64,000 bases of DNA from Nostoc foliaceum FACHB-393 (GCF_014698505.1 NZ_JACJTD010000026.1:1-64000), one strand, 5' to 3'. Counted from the stretch's first letter, positions 8,547 to 17,828 are shown. The notes: generated by a model from the sequence alone, not told the origin. Made by a program: numbers and translations.

Positions 8547-10211
8547 TTAAACATTACTTAGGTAGCGATGAACGAATTGAATGGCGATGGAACCTTCTCC
8601 CACACCGGATGCCACCCGCTTAATTGACCCAGATCGCGCATCTCCAGCCGCAAAGATGCCAGGAACACTGGCTTCTAGTAAGAAAGGAGAGCGTTCCAAA
8701 CGCCAACCTTGAGGAGATTTGCCATTATGCATCAAGTCCGGTCCTGTGAGGATAAACCCCTGGGCATCGCGTTGAATAACACCATCGAGCCAATCAGTTT
8801 TAGGGCTAGCACCAATGAAGATAAAAAGCGATCGCGCTGGCACGGTTTCAGTTTGTCCAGTCTTGGCATGGGCAATCACAATTTCTTCTAAATTTTCATC
8901 TCCCTTCACTTCCACAACGCTACAACCTGTGCAAACTTTGATATTTGCAGTCGCTGCAATCTGGTCAATCAAGTATTGTGACATACTCGATGAAAGCGAT
9001 TCTCCCCGCACCAACATGATCACTTTGCTGGCATATTTAGAAAAATGCATTGCTGCTTGTCCAGCAGAATTTGCCCCGCCTACTAGGTAAACTTCTTCAT
9101 TAGTACAGGCGATCGCTTCAGTCATGGCAGCACCGTAATAAATTCCTGCTCCCTTGAGCTTCTCGGCTCCTGGAATATTTAGCCAACGGTAGGAAACGCC
9201 GGTTGCAACTAAAAGTGCATGGCAACTAATCTCGCTGCCATCCGCCAATTGTAGAACCCGATAAGGATCTTGCAGCTTAACTCCGGTTACTACTTGAGGA
9301 GTGAGAATTTCTACCCCAAATCGCCGCGCCTGAGTGACTCCACGCCGTGCCAAATCGCTGCCGCTCAACCCAACAGGAAACCCTAGATAGTTCTCAATCC
9401 GTGAACTCGTACCTGCTTGCCCGCCTGGAGCCTCACGCTCAATTAAGACTGTACTTAATCCCTCAGAAGCACCATAGACGGCGGCTGCCAGTCCGGCAGG
9501 GCCACCACCCACGATCGCTAAATCATAGAAGGGTCGCTCTGCCTGGGTTTGCAGTCCAATTTTGGCGGCAATCTCTAAATTAGATGGTTGGATTAATCGA
9601 GAACCATCGGGAAACAGCACCAAAGGCAATTGTTGTCTACAATCAGCTTGGGCGTATTCCACCAATTTTGCCGCCTCCGGTTCCAGTTCAATATCTAACC
9701 ACTTAAATGGAATCTGGTTACGCGCCAGGAAGTCTTTCACCTGATGGGAAAAAGGCGACCAGCGATTACCAATCACTCGGATACCTTCAAAGGGTGGGCG
9801 GAATCCAGCTAGCCAATCATCTAGCAAATCATCCAAAACCGGATATAGTCGCTCCTCTGGTGGATTCCAGGGCTTGAGTAAGTAATAATCAAGTCTGGCA
9901 CTATTAATTGACTTAATGGCTGCATCCGTATCTGCATAGGCCGTCAGCAAAGCACGTTTCGCATCAGGAAAGATGACTTTTGCCTGTTCAAGAAACTCCA
10001 CACCTCCCATTTGAGGCATTCTTTGATCCACCAAAAATAGAGCAACTGCTTCATTCCGCAATTTGAGTTGCTGCACTGCGTCTAGAGCAGTAATACCAGA
10101 ATCTGCCCGGACAATGCGAAAGCGATCGCCATACTGATGCCGCAAGTCTCGTGACACTGCTTGCAACACTTCTGGATCATCATCGATGGTTAAAATTGCA
10201 GGTTTCGCCAT
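8547..10211 (-). CDS. Response-regulator / thioredoxin-reductase-like fusion protein
   Basis: A 554-residue fusion. Residues 5-125 are a REC domain with phospho-acceptor D62 (LVDQRMPQM), T90 and K113 (LLKPW). Residues 140-220 look like a thioredoxin/glutaredoxin fold without cysteines (WSPFSHQVKDFL). From 230 on it is an FAD/NAD(P)H oxidoreductase of the thioredoxin-reductase group: GGGPAGLAAAVYGASEG at 235, a second nucleotide fold near 370 and FAAGDARSGSIKRVASGVGEG near the end. The redox CxxC of true thioredoxin reductases is absent, so electrons must go elsewhere. It precedes the CNB-histidine kinase gene, its likely partner. Confidence 0.88.
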   Translation of the reverse strand: MAKPAILTIDDDPEVLQAVSRDLRHQYGDRFRIVRADSGITALDAVQQLKLRNEAVALFLVDQRMPQMGGVEFLEQAKVIFPDAKRALLTAYADTDAAIKSINSARLDYYLLKPWNPPEERLYPVLDDLLDDWLAGFRPPFEGIRVIGNRWSPFSHQVKDFLARNQIPFKWLDIELEPEAAKLVEYAQADCRQQLPLVLFPDGSRLIQPSNLEIAAKIGLQTQAERPFYDLAIVGGGPAGLAAAVYGASEGLSTVLIEREAPGGQAGTSSRIENYLGFPVGLSGSDLARRGVTQARRFGVEILTPQVVTGVKLQDPYRVLQLADGSEISCHALLVATGVSYRWLNIPGAEKLKGAGIYYGAAMTEAIACTNEEVYLVGGANSAGQAAMHFSKYASKVIMLVRGESLSSSMSQYLIDQIAATANIKVCTGCSVVEVKGDENLEEIVIAHAKTGQTETVPARSLFIFIGASPKTDWLDGVIQRDAQGFILTGPDLMHNGKSPQGWRLERSPFLLEASVPGIFAAGDARSGSIKRVASGVGEGSIAIQFVHRYLSNV

Positions 10212-10275
10212 AAGTAGTGTTACTTAATAATTGCAGTGCCTAGCCGTTATCTTCAAAAATCTGTCGTCAGAATAT

Positions 10276-10485
10276 CTACTGTTTAACCAGTTGTTTTAAA
10301 CGAAAGTATGCCTCTTCTGGTGTCAACGGTTCGGATTGATTTTTATTAGGGATATAAAATACCCAGGTATCGGGAAAGTAATGCACTACAAAGCTTGGAA
10401 TCAAACCCAAGGTTACTGCTTGCTTTCCGAGTTTTTCAGTTTGTTCTTCTAAACTCAGTTGATCATGAAATGGATGTTCAGCCAT
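10276..10485 (-). CDS. Small conserved cyanobacterial-type protein, unknown function
   Basis: A 69-residue soluble protein (starts MAEHPFHDQLSLEEQTEKLG) with a tryptophan/tyrosine-rich centre and a helical end LTPEEAYFRLKQLVKQ. A good AGGAG site lies before the ATG. It sits about 60 bases upstream of the REC-oxidoreductase gene on the same strand and may be the first gene of that operon. I cannot assign a function. Confidence 0.65.
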   Translation of the reverse strand: MAEHPFHDQLSLEEQTEKLGKQAVTLGLIPSFVVHYFPDTWVFYIPNKNQSEPLTPEEAYFRLKQLVKQ

Positions 10486-10573
10486 ACTTTTTCATCTCCT
10501 TGCACTTTATTGACCCTGGAAGAACGTTTAACATCAGCATTGCACGAATCAGCTTTAGGTGATTCACGATTCA

Positions 10574-11251
10574 CTATCTTCCAGAATGAGCTTGAGAATA
10601 TTTTGTCTTTTTTTCGTAACTGCGCCGACGATTCAATCCAGAAAAACCAATCACTCCCATACAAAGGAGTGCTGTGATCTGACTTGCCTCTGGAACTGTT
10701 TGAAACGTTTGAACTGAACCTGAGATTAAAGGCAAACCTCTTACAGGAGCAGTTATATCTGGGTTATCGAGTGTAAGGTTCTCCAAAAGAAGGAGCGTTC
10801 CAGTAGCACCGCTAAATCTGCCCGCGCCACCAGTAATAGATATAGTATTAGTCACCCTTCCCACAGAATTTGGGAAATCAAGTATGGCACTACCACTGAC
10901 AGTTCCAAATAGTCTATCTTCTCCTTGACCAGAGATTGTCAGATTGCCAAACGGTAAGTTCTCTAGACCAAACTCCGCTGGGTCTGGCTCAATGGCAATC
11001 ACACCTGTATTCGGGTTGAATTTACCATAGCTTATATTTGTAAGTCTAGTTAGACCGTATGGTGCATCAACGTTTTCTCCAAGACTTTTTATTCTTAAAA
11101 CGTTTTCTGTAATGGGTGTAAGGGTCGTTTGTGAATTGTAAGTGGTTTTAAATGGATATTGTGTCTGTGCAATTGCACTTGGGAAATTTGACCCGAAACT
11201 TATTACAGTCAACGCTACCGGAACAAGCCATGTAGTGGATGAGCGGAGCAT
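10574..11251 (-). CDS. PEP-CTERM sorted exported protein
   Basis: A 225-residue exported protein. An N-terminal signal peptide (about residues 1-28, ending SAIAQ) precedes a beta-rich body with GGAGRFSGATGT. The C-terminus has VPEAS, then a hydrophobic stretch (ITALLCMGVIGFSGL) and an arginine-rich tail (NRRRSYEKK), the tripartite PEP-CTERM signal recognised by exosortase for sorting to the cell surface. Here the motif is VPEAS instead of VPEPS. Function of the body is unknown. No exosortase gene is present in the window. Confidence 0.82.
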   Translation of the reverse strand: MLRSSTTWLVPVALTVISFGSNFPSAIAQTQYPFKTTYNSQTTLTPITENVLRIKSLGENVDAPYGLTRLTNISYGKFNPNTGVIAIEPDPAEFGLENLPFGNLTISGQGEDRLFGTVSGSAILDFPNSVGRVTNTISITGGAGRFSGATGTLLLLENLTLDNPDITAPVRGLPLISGSVQTFQTVPEASQITALLCMGVIGFSGLNRRRSYEKKTKYSQAHSGR

Positions 11252-11450
11252 AATTTACCTGATTTTTAGTAGAGAATGTCCAGCCTTTTCCATTAAAATA
11301 CAACAAAATAAAACTTTTTTGAGCTATACAAAGTATGATCGCGCTTTTTCGCATTGTCCCCGACAACTGGCAACAGGGGGAGGAGCGCGTAAAAACTTTT
11401 AATAACTCCTCTTGAAGAAATTAGCGATGTCTACGACGCTCTTGCACTAG

Positions 11451-12482
11451 TTAATTACCTTCTAGTAAAGTCCAGAAGTAGCCATCTGGCGCAACAAAAG
11501 AGAGACTCATCTCGCCAAACTCATTACTAATGATGTCTGTAACTTTTTGTACAGTACTTGCTTTGATGCGATCGCAATACTCCTGTATTCCCTTAACCCG
11601 ATAGGTATATAAAGACATACCCAAGCTACCTGGTTGGGCTGCCTCAAAGCGCGATTCTAAATTAATAGATTCTGGGAATCGAATGATGTAAAGTCTACCG
11701 CTGCGTGCAGCCATGAAGTCAGACTTAGAAGAACGAGGATCATCAAAGGTAGTAACAATAAATTTTTCACCAGGGTTAAGGTCAAAAATATCTCGGCCTG
11801 CTGGCGAAGACTCATAGCTAGTTTCCACATCATCACGCACACGCAGCAAACCCAAAACTTCTTCGTAAAACTTCAGGGTTTCTTTGCTGTCATCTTGAAC
11901 GATGATCCCCATGTGGGTAAATTGACTAGTCTTGAGCGCAGCATTATCGTTAACTTGTCCGTAATGCGGTAGTGCATAGCCAAACCGTTGAAATAAAACC
12001 TGTCGAGTCAAGGGTTGCAGTAGCAGCATTTCTCGCACCCCAACTGCTGGCTCAATAAAAGGACGGCTTTTCCTCTCTTTGTTGTAGATGACTTCCCAAT
12101 AAGGGTTAGTGTGCCTAATAGGGAAACCTGCGGCTTTTGCATCTTCTATATGATTTAAGATACTTAACACATCTGCTGTTAAGCTTGTCGCCCAGCGATT
12201 TCCTTTAATTTTCATTGATGCTATTCCCAAACCTTGATGGGTGGGGTTTTGCCAAACCATCAGCCGAATCAAACCATGATCTGAATTTTGGTGGTAGAGG
12301 CGGATTGAGCGTAAAGACGAATTCACCCCATATAATTGATAGGCTACATCTGCGGTTAATTCACCCACTTCACCAATGCGATAGCCAAATTGCTCCCAAT
12401 ACTGAATTGCAGAAATTGGCTCTGGGATGCCGATACAGACTTCATAGATACCTTTAATAGCGGTTTGTTGTTCTTGAGTCAT
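11451..12482 (-). CDS. VOC (glyoxalase/dioxygenase superfamily) protein, two modules
   Basis: Two vicinal-oxygen-chelate modules can be traced: residues about 8-120 (GIYEVCIGIPEPISAIQYWE) and about 165-340 (FTHMGIIVQDDSKETLKFYE to YFWTLLEGN). The second module carries the more typical start HMGIIV. Substrate is unknown; members include glyoxalases and ring-cleaving dioxygenases. An in-frame ATG eleven codons upstream (12515) is also possible, but the family usually begins close to MTQEQQTAIKG. The divergent gene at 12680 belongs to a different operon. Confidence 0.75.
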   Translation of the reverse strand: MTQEQQTAIKGIYEVCIGIPEPISAIQYWEQFGYRIGEVGELTADVAYQLYGVNSSLRSIRLYHQNSDHGLIRLMVWQNPTHQGLGIASMKIKGNRWATSLTADVLSILNHIEDAKAAGFPIRHTNPYWEVIYNKERKSRPFIEPAVGVREMLLLQPLTRQVLFQRFGYALPHYGQVNDNAALKTSQFTHMGIIVQDDSKETLKFYEEVLGLLRVRDDVETSYESSPAGRDIFDLNPGEKFIVTTFDDPRSSKSDFMAARSGRLYIIRFPESINLESRFEAAQPGSLGMSLYTYRVKGIQEYCDRIKASTVQKVTDIISNEFGEMSLSFVAPDGYFWTLLEGN

Positions 12483-12679
12483 AATCAGTGCTGAATTAGG
12501 AGAGACGCGATTCATCGCGTCTGTGTTGACAAAAGTATCTCTTAAAGAATCCGAAAAGCAACAACTTTATTTTGTAGCTTATGATGTACCTACAAAAGTG
12601 AGATGTGACTGAATAATAGATTCTTCTGATTGGATGTAATCAACGATCGCTATAAAGTTTTTTTAACAGGAGTTAAGCT

Positions 12680-13303
12680 ATGACGCAGCGACTGACTCAA
12701 GAGCAATTATCCCAAATAGTCACGGAAGTAGAAGGTCTGCAAGTGCGTCGGGAAGCGGAATTAGACCAACAGCAGGTTAGAGAAATTTTACAGGAGTTGA
12801 ATTTACCGCCAGAGTTACTAGATGAAGCGCTGATTCAGTTAAATCGCCGCCAAGCACTGGAAATACAGCAACGCCGGAATCGATGGATTACCTCTGGAGT
12901 TGTGGCAGTTGTAGTGGTTGCCATTGCATCTACAATATTTTTCATCCAGCAGCAGAATTCTGCACTCTCTCGTGTTTCTGCTCAACAAGACGGCATCACT
13001 TTGGTACAAAATAGTGGCGGTGACTTGAAGACAGTTTCCCGCCAAACCAATCCAGAAGTGTTGTATCGTGTCACCTTAAAGGATGCACCCTTGGGTAAAA
13101 AGCTAGCTCTCTCCTGTAATTGGATTGACCCAAGTGGTCAAATTGTCAAGCAAAACAACTATCAAACCCGCGAAATTAATACGTCTGTCTGGGATACCCA
13201 GTGTCGCTACACTATTAACCCGGCTGCAACTGTTGGCAATTGGAAGGTGCAGATGTTCCTGGAAGGTCGGCAGATTAGCGATGAAACCTTTGAAGTTAAA
13301 TAG
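12680..13303 (+). CDS. Single-pass membrane protein, first gene of a four-gene operon
   Basis: A 207-residue protein with a helical, glutamine-rich N-terminus (about 1-65), one transmembrane segment (about 69-90) and a beta-rich domain of about 110 residues outside the membrane that contains two cysteines. Family unknown to me. AGGAG sits before the ATG. The next gene starts six bases after its stop, and the following two genes overlap, so it is probably co-transcribed with the ligase-like and decarboxylase-like genes; a membrane-anchoring role is only a guess. Confidence 0.75.
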   Translation: MTQRLTQEQLSQIVTEVEGLQVRREAELDQQQVREILQELNLPPELLDEALIQLNRRQALEIQQRRNRWITSGVVAVVVVAIASTIFFIQQQNSALSRVSAQQDGITLVQNSGGDLKTVSRQTNPEVLYRVTLKDAPLGKKLALSCNWIDPSGQIVKQNNYQTREINTSVWDTQCRYTINPAATVGNWKVQMFLEGRQISDETFEVK

Positions 13304-13308
13304 TCCAG

Positions 13309-15234
13309 ATGGACAACATCCCGCATCACTTTCTTGGCTATTGGGGTTACGGCGCTCAACAGGAGTTGGAAACGCTGTTAAATAGTGTTCTGGAAAACCT
13401 CTCTCCAAACCTCTCTCCTACAAGGAGAGAGGCTTTGAATTTTCCCTCTTCCCTAGCAGGGAAGGGGGTTAGGGGGTTAGGTCTGAAAATCTGGAATGTT
13501 GTTTATATAGAAATCGATGGAAATTCTCGAAGGCAACAAAATCAGGACTTACACGCTGAACACCTGAAATCTAGATCCCCCCTAGCCCCCCTTAAAAAGG
13601 GGGGAACCTTGAAAGCCCCCTTTTTAAGGGGGTTGGGGGATCTCTTCTCTGTAAGTTCTAAAAATCAAATTGCTGCCATCTCCGCATCAGGATTATTTAG
13701 CTCACCCGATGCTTGGGTAAGTCTCCAAGAAAACAACTGCCTAATTTTGGGAAGAGAACCTTTCGGAAAAGTGCCTTTGTATTGGACTCAGCAAGGACAA
13801 ATAATTTGGTTTGCATCCCAACTGCAATTACTCTTACCGATTTTGCAGCATTCAGAAGTTAGCATTCCTGGGTTATATGGCTATAGCTGTTTTTCTTACG
13901 TTCCCACACCCTTAACTCCCATCAATGGAGTATTTGCAGTGACGGCGGGAACTGAATTATTTTGGCAAAGTGATTGTCAATTAGGTAGTCTGCAAACGCC
14001 TCAATCTAAGAATATCCGTTCGTGGCGGGAAGCGCCAGAACAGTTAACAGATGAAGCTACAGCAATTACCGAATTGCAAACTCTCCTTAAAGACTCCATT
14101 GGGCGACAGATTTGCGATTTAAAAGATGAGCCTGTTGGGGTGTTTCTCTCTGGCGGACTCGATTCTTCAGTGGTGGCGGCGCTGCTGGTACAAGCAGGGG
14201 TAAAAGTCCGCGCCTACACTTTAGATTTTGGTGATGCAGGAATTACAGAATATCCATATGCTGAACAAGTCGCCCAGTTTCTCAAAATTCCGCTTATTAA
14301 AGTTGCAGTAACCCCAAGTTCGATCAAGAATGCCCTGATTCCTACTGTACAAGCATTGGATTTGCCCTTTGGAGATGGCGTGTGTGTTCCGTTGTATCTC
14401 CTATCTCAGAGAGCGAGTCAGGAAACTCAGGTAATTTTTAACGGCGAAGGTGGAGATCAATTGTTTGCTGGTTGGACAAACAAACCTTTAATTGCGGCAG
14501 GTGTTTATCAGGCAGAAAATCCCGCCGGACAGGAAACTTTTATGCAGCAATATCTCCGCACTTTTCACCGTCTTGGGGGATATGAATCTCAAGTTTATCA
14601 GCCGGAGGTATATGCACAGATCCAAAATTTGCATCCCGAAGATTGGCTGTTAGCGGCTCTTGAACAAGATGAATGTCCATCTTTGCTGCATCGCCTCCGC
14701 CGTGCCAGTTTGATGCTCAAAGGAGCACAGAATATCCATCCCCGTGCAACTGCATTGGGGTTTGCTCATGGATTATGGGTGCGATCGCCTTTTTGTGATT
14801 TGCCTTTAGCAGAATGGACATTCCGCCTATCTGGAGAACTCTGTTTACAAGGAGCTTGTGAAAAATATATCCTCAAACGGGCTGTAGAAAATTGGCTCCC
14901 ACCGGAAATTGTCTGGCGACAAAAGCGGGGTATGGGGGTTCCCTTAACTTCTTGGTGTTTAAATGATTTTTGGCATCAATTGGGCATCTGGCTAAATCCA
15001 GAAATACTTCGCGCCAACAATCACTTTTATCCTCACATTGCGGCCCAAATCGTTGAAGGCAAACTAGGAGCAGCTATTCAAGGCCGTCGGATTGGTGAAA
15101 CACTCTGGTTACTTATTATCTGGCAACTTTGGCGAGCGCATGTTTTAAATGAAGAACTAAGTAAACAATGCTGGGATCATCCGTTTTGGTTACATCCTTG
15201 GCTATGGAGGAGTTATAAGCGATGGCAAGGTTAG
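13309..15234 (+). CDS. Asparagine-synthetase-like amide ligase lacking the glutaminase cysteine
   Basis: A 641-residue protein whose C-terminal half is an Asn-synthase ATP-pyrophosphatase domain: PP-loop FLSGGLDSSVVAALL near 277-291, GEGGDQLFAGW near 382, and a conserved C-terminal helix bundle. It adenylates a carboxylate and joins it to an amine. The N-terminal region resembles the GATase-II fold (LGREPFGKVPLYW) but starts MDNIPHHFLGYWGYG, so the catalytic Cys2 of glutamine hydrolysis is absent, as in beta-lactam synthetase and lasso cyclases. Residues about 30-58 and 88-112 are encoded by two intergenic-type repeats read in frame. It overlaps the next gene by 13 bases. Confidence 0.85.
   Translation: MDNIPHHFLGYWGYGAQQELETLLNSVLENLSPNLSPTRREALNFPSSLAGKGVRGLGLKIWNVVYIEIDGNSRRQQNQDLHAEHLKSRSPLAPLKKGGTLKAPFLRGLGDLFSVSSKNQIAAISASGLFSSPDAWVSLQENNCLILGREPFGKVPLYWTQQGQIIWFASQLQLLLPILQHSEVSIPGLYGYSCFSYVPTPLTPINGVFAVTAGTELFWQSDCQLGSLQTPQSKNIRSWREAPEQLTDEATAITELQTLLKDSIGRQICDLKDEPVGVFLSGGLDSSVVAALLVQAGVKVRAYTLDFGDAGITEYPYAEQVAQFLKIPLIKVAVTPSSIKNALIPTVQALDLPFGDGVCVPLYLLSQRASQETQVIFNGEGGDQLFAGWTNKPLIAAGVYQAENPAGQETFMQQYLRTFHRLGGYESQVYQPEVYAQIQNLHPEDWLLAALEQDECPSLLHRLRRASLMLKGAQNIHPRATALGFAHGLWVRSPFCDLPLAEWTFRLSGELCLQGACEKYILKRAVENWLPPEIVWRQKRGMGVPLTSWCLNDFWHQLGIWLNPEILRANNHFYPHIAAQIVEGKLGAAIQGRRIGETLWLLIIWQLWRAHVLNEELSKQCWDHPFWLHPWLWRSYKRWQG
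13574..13642. repeat. Palindromic gatcccccc repeat inside a coding sequence
   Basis: A 69-bp palindromic unit bounded by GATC, with agccccccttaaaaagggg arms, embedded in the asparagine-synthetase-like gene and adding 23 codons without a stop. A full second copy lies in intergenic DNA at 23147-23223, and a broken one near 23021. Confidence 0.8.
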
Positions 15235-16508
15235 ATAAAAAAGAGTTAGGAATTAGGAGTGAGGAGTTAGGAATTAGGAGTGAAAAATTAATTTTTTCAT
15301 CTCCCCCATTTAGCAAAGAACTTGCTCAGGAGTTACTGAATAACTACAGTTCTCCGCTTTATGTTTATAATGGCGATCGCTTGGGTGAAACTATTGAGCA
15401 GATTACCAAAGCAGTCAGCTATCCGCGCACGCAATTTCGTTTTGCCAGTGTTACGAATGGCAACATTGCGCTGTTAAAAATTTTTTGTTCATTTGGGTGG
15501 GGACTTCATGCTAATACCCCAGGAGATATTTACCTGGGATTGCAAGCTGGTTTCGATCCTAGTGAAATTGTTTATAGTGGGAGCAATTTGAATCGGGCTG
15601 AGATGCTACAAGTCCTGAATTGGGGAATTACAACTCTCAATTTTGATAGCCTTCCTCAGTTGCAGTTGTGCTGCGAAGTTTTACCCAAAGGCAGAGAGAA
15701 AAATATTCGCCTTGGTTTACGCCTCAATTTGCCAGAAATTACGGGAGACAGCCGAATTGGTGTGCGTCCAGAGGAATTTGGTGATGCGATCGCTTTAACT
15801 GCTGAGTTTGGATTAAAGCTGAGTGGTTTACACTTCTATCGAGGAACTGGAACTAATGCAACAACGGCTTTCACCCAGGTGATTGATACGGTAATCGCCA
15901 CAGCACAACAGTTACCAGATTGGGAATATCTAGATTTTGGTGGCGGCTTTGGCTACCCTTATCATCACAACAAAGCAGCCTTTGACTGGGAAATTTTTGG
16001 GGCTGAGTTAACCGAGAGAATTACTCATTTAGGACGGAAAATTGATTTGGTGATTGAACCGGGACGAAGTGCGATCGCTGGATGTGCAACTTTGCTTGCT
16101 CAAGTTGTTTCTGTGAAATGGCAAGGAGAAAAACAGATTGTTGGAGTTGATACTACCGTTGCGAATCTTTCAGTACCCTCAGTACACGGCGGCTACCGAG
16201 AAATCGTCACCTGGAAGCAAGCAGACAATCCCCACTCCCTATTCACAACTGATATTTGTGGTAACACCACCTATTCACGAGATTATCTAGGGAAAGATTG
16301 CCAACTCCCAGCCTTAGAAATTGGTGATATCGTTGCCATTCTAGATGTCGGTGCTTACGGTTATGCCATGTCGTCTCACTTTTTACACCGCCCCAAACCT
16401 GCGGAAGTTTTGCTAGAAAATGGCACATACCGTCTGATTCGCAAACGAGAAGACTACAGTGTTTTGCTCACAAATCAATTAATAACTAACATCCAACAAC
16501 CGTTATGA
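15222..16508 (+). CDS. Fold-III PLP decarboxylase homologue without the Schiff-base lysine
   Basis: 428 residues, aligned by eye to diaminopimelate/ornithine decarboxylases: LYVYNGDRL, DFGGGFGYPY, IEPGRSAIAG and the closing GAYGYAMSSHFLHRPKPAEVL are all present, and a cysteine (TTDICGNTTYSRDY, near 346) is in the place of the catalytic Cys. The usual YAVKANPN motif reads FASVTNGN, with Val77 (codon at 15450) where the PLP lysine should be, and HxHIGS reads HFYRGTG. It may be a pseudoenzyme or use another chemistry. The N-terminus LDKKELGIRSEELGIRSEK is encoded by a gaattaggagtga repeat. It overlaps both neighbours, so translation is probably coupled. Confidence 0.85.
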   Translation: MARLDKKELGIRSEELGIRSEKLIFSSPPFSKELAQELLNNYSSPLYVYNGDRLGETIEQITKAVSYPRTQFRFASVTNGNIALLKIFCSFGWGLHANTPGDIYLGLQAGFDPSEIVYSGSNLNRAEMLQVLNWGITTLNFDSLPQLQLCCEVLPKGREKNIRLGLRLNLPEITGDSRIGVRPEEFGDAIALTAEFGLKLSGLHFYRGTGTNATTAFTQVIDTVIATAQQLPDWEYLDFGGGFGYPYHHNKAAFDWEIFGAELTERITHLGRKIDLVIEPGRSAIAGCATLLAQVVSVKWQGEKQIVGVDTTVANLSVPSVHGGYREIVTWKQADNPHSLFTTDICGNTTYSRDYLGKDCQLPALEIGDIVAILDVGAYGYAMSSHFLHRPKPAEVLLENGTYRLIRKREDYSVLLTNQLITNIQQPL

Positions 16509-17782
16509 AGTGTATTAACTGCGGAACTGACAATAAACTAAAAGACCGGACAGCTAATCAAGGTCGGTGTATAAAATGCAATCATCCGTTTGCCTTTGAA
16601 CCGACTAGTATGAGTAATGTTAAGATTACCGATCCTTTTTTTGCAAAGGCGATCGCTGACATTTCTGCAAACAACACTTTATTCTTTACACCCAAGCAAC
16701 TACTTTATTTTCTAGATAATCGTCTCAGGTCAAGGTCAAAGTCAATTTCACGCTTTAGCTGGCTATTTTTATATTTATTTCTTAATTTATTTACGTCAAT
16801 ATTTATTTTCATACCACTAATAGTAAACTTTGTGTTTATTTGGATATTTGTTGAGAACAGTACTTCAAGTAAACTCAACATTATAAGTCGCAAAGACAAT
16901 GCTAAAAATTTACAAATTATAGGAGGAATTCTTCTTTGTATAGGAATTTTTTTCAGTCTCACGATCCGTATGAGTTTGAGAACAGTTATTCTATTGGTGA
17001 TTATTTTTATTACAGGAGTTTTATCACTATATTTAGGAACTCGGCAATTAGGTCGAGTTAAATTATTAACACAAGAATTTTTACTTTCACAATCTCAGTT
17101 TCAAGACTGGCTAAACCGTTGGCAGCAAATAAATGGTTCAATTCTCAAAATTCTGCCTCCTCCAAATCAGGAAAATACAACAGCCACGGTTAATCCTGAT
17201 GTAACGGCTTACAGTTTTGATAGATTAGTCGTTTGTGATAGTGCTAGCATTGCTCAACTATTAATTGCTAATAATTTTCACTTTGAAAATAACTGTGCAA
17301 TTCTCAGCATTACTGGATATCCCCAAAGCATTTTTGACACCACAATGCAAATGCTGCGCCGCAATCCAGATTTAAAAGTCTATGCAGTGCATGATTGCAA
17401 TCCACGAGGAATTGGTTTAGTTCATCATTTGAGAAATAATGCTAATTGGTTTCTTGATAGTGAGATTATGATTATTGATATTGGACTAACACCACGTCAA
17501 ATTATCGCTACTAAACACGGAATGTTCATTCAATCTTCTCCAGATTCGGCGGAAGCAGCTAAACAATTACCTGAAGAAATACGTCAAAATTTATCTGCTG
17601 AAGAATTAGCATGGTTAGAATCTGGAAAGTTTGTGGAATTGGAATCTTTCACTCCCCAAAGAATAATTAAAGTTCTACAAAGGGGTATTGCTGGCAGTCA
17701 AAATTTAGAAAGTGATGACAGCAGCTTGCTTTTAGTAGGCGATACGGGTAATGATATGTATATTGTTCAAAGTTTTGGTTGA
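16505..17782 (+). CDS. Zinc-ribbon membrane protein of unknown function
   Basis: A 425-residue protein. The N-terminus MKCINCGT plus GRCIKCNHPF forms a four-cysteine zinc ribbon (residues 3-26). Two hydrophobic regions follow, about 80-117 and 137-180. The C-terminal 180 residues are soluble and contain RLVVCDSASIAQLLIANNF and LKVYAVHDCNPRGIGLVHHL, where the acidic/glycine pattern recalls a Toprim-like strand-loop; I do not claim activity. The start overlaps the preceding stop (ATGA), making it the last gene of the operon. Confidence 0.7.
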   Translation: MKCINCGTDNKLKDRTANQGRCIKCNHPFAFEPTSMSNVKITDPFFAKAIADISANNTLFFTPKQLLYFLDNRLRSRSKSISRFSWLFLYLFLNLFTSIFIFIPLIVNFVFIWIFVENSTSSKLNIISRKDNAKNLQIIGGILLCIGIFFSLTIRMSLRTVILLVIIFITGVLSLYLGTRQLGRVKLLTQEFLLSQSQFQDWLNRWQQINGSILKILPPPNQENTTATVNPDVTAYSFDRLVVCDSASIAQLLIANNFHFENNCAILSITGYPQSIFDTTMQMLRRNPDLKVYAVHDCNPRGIGLVHHLRNNANWFLDSEIMIIDIGLTPRQIIATKHGMFIQSSPDSAEAAKQLPEEIRQNLSAEELAWLESGKFVELESFTPQRIIKVLQRGIAGSQNLESDDSSLLLVGDTGNDMYIVQSFG

Positions 17783-17828
17783 TATAGCGATCGCATCCCA
17801 AATGTGCACAATAGAAGTCGAATTTCTG

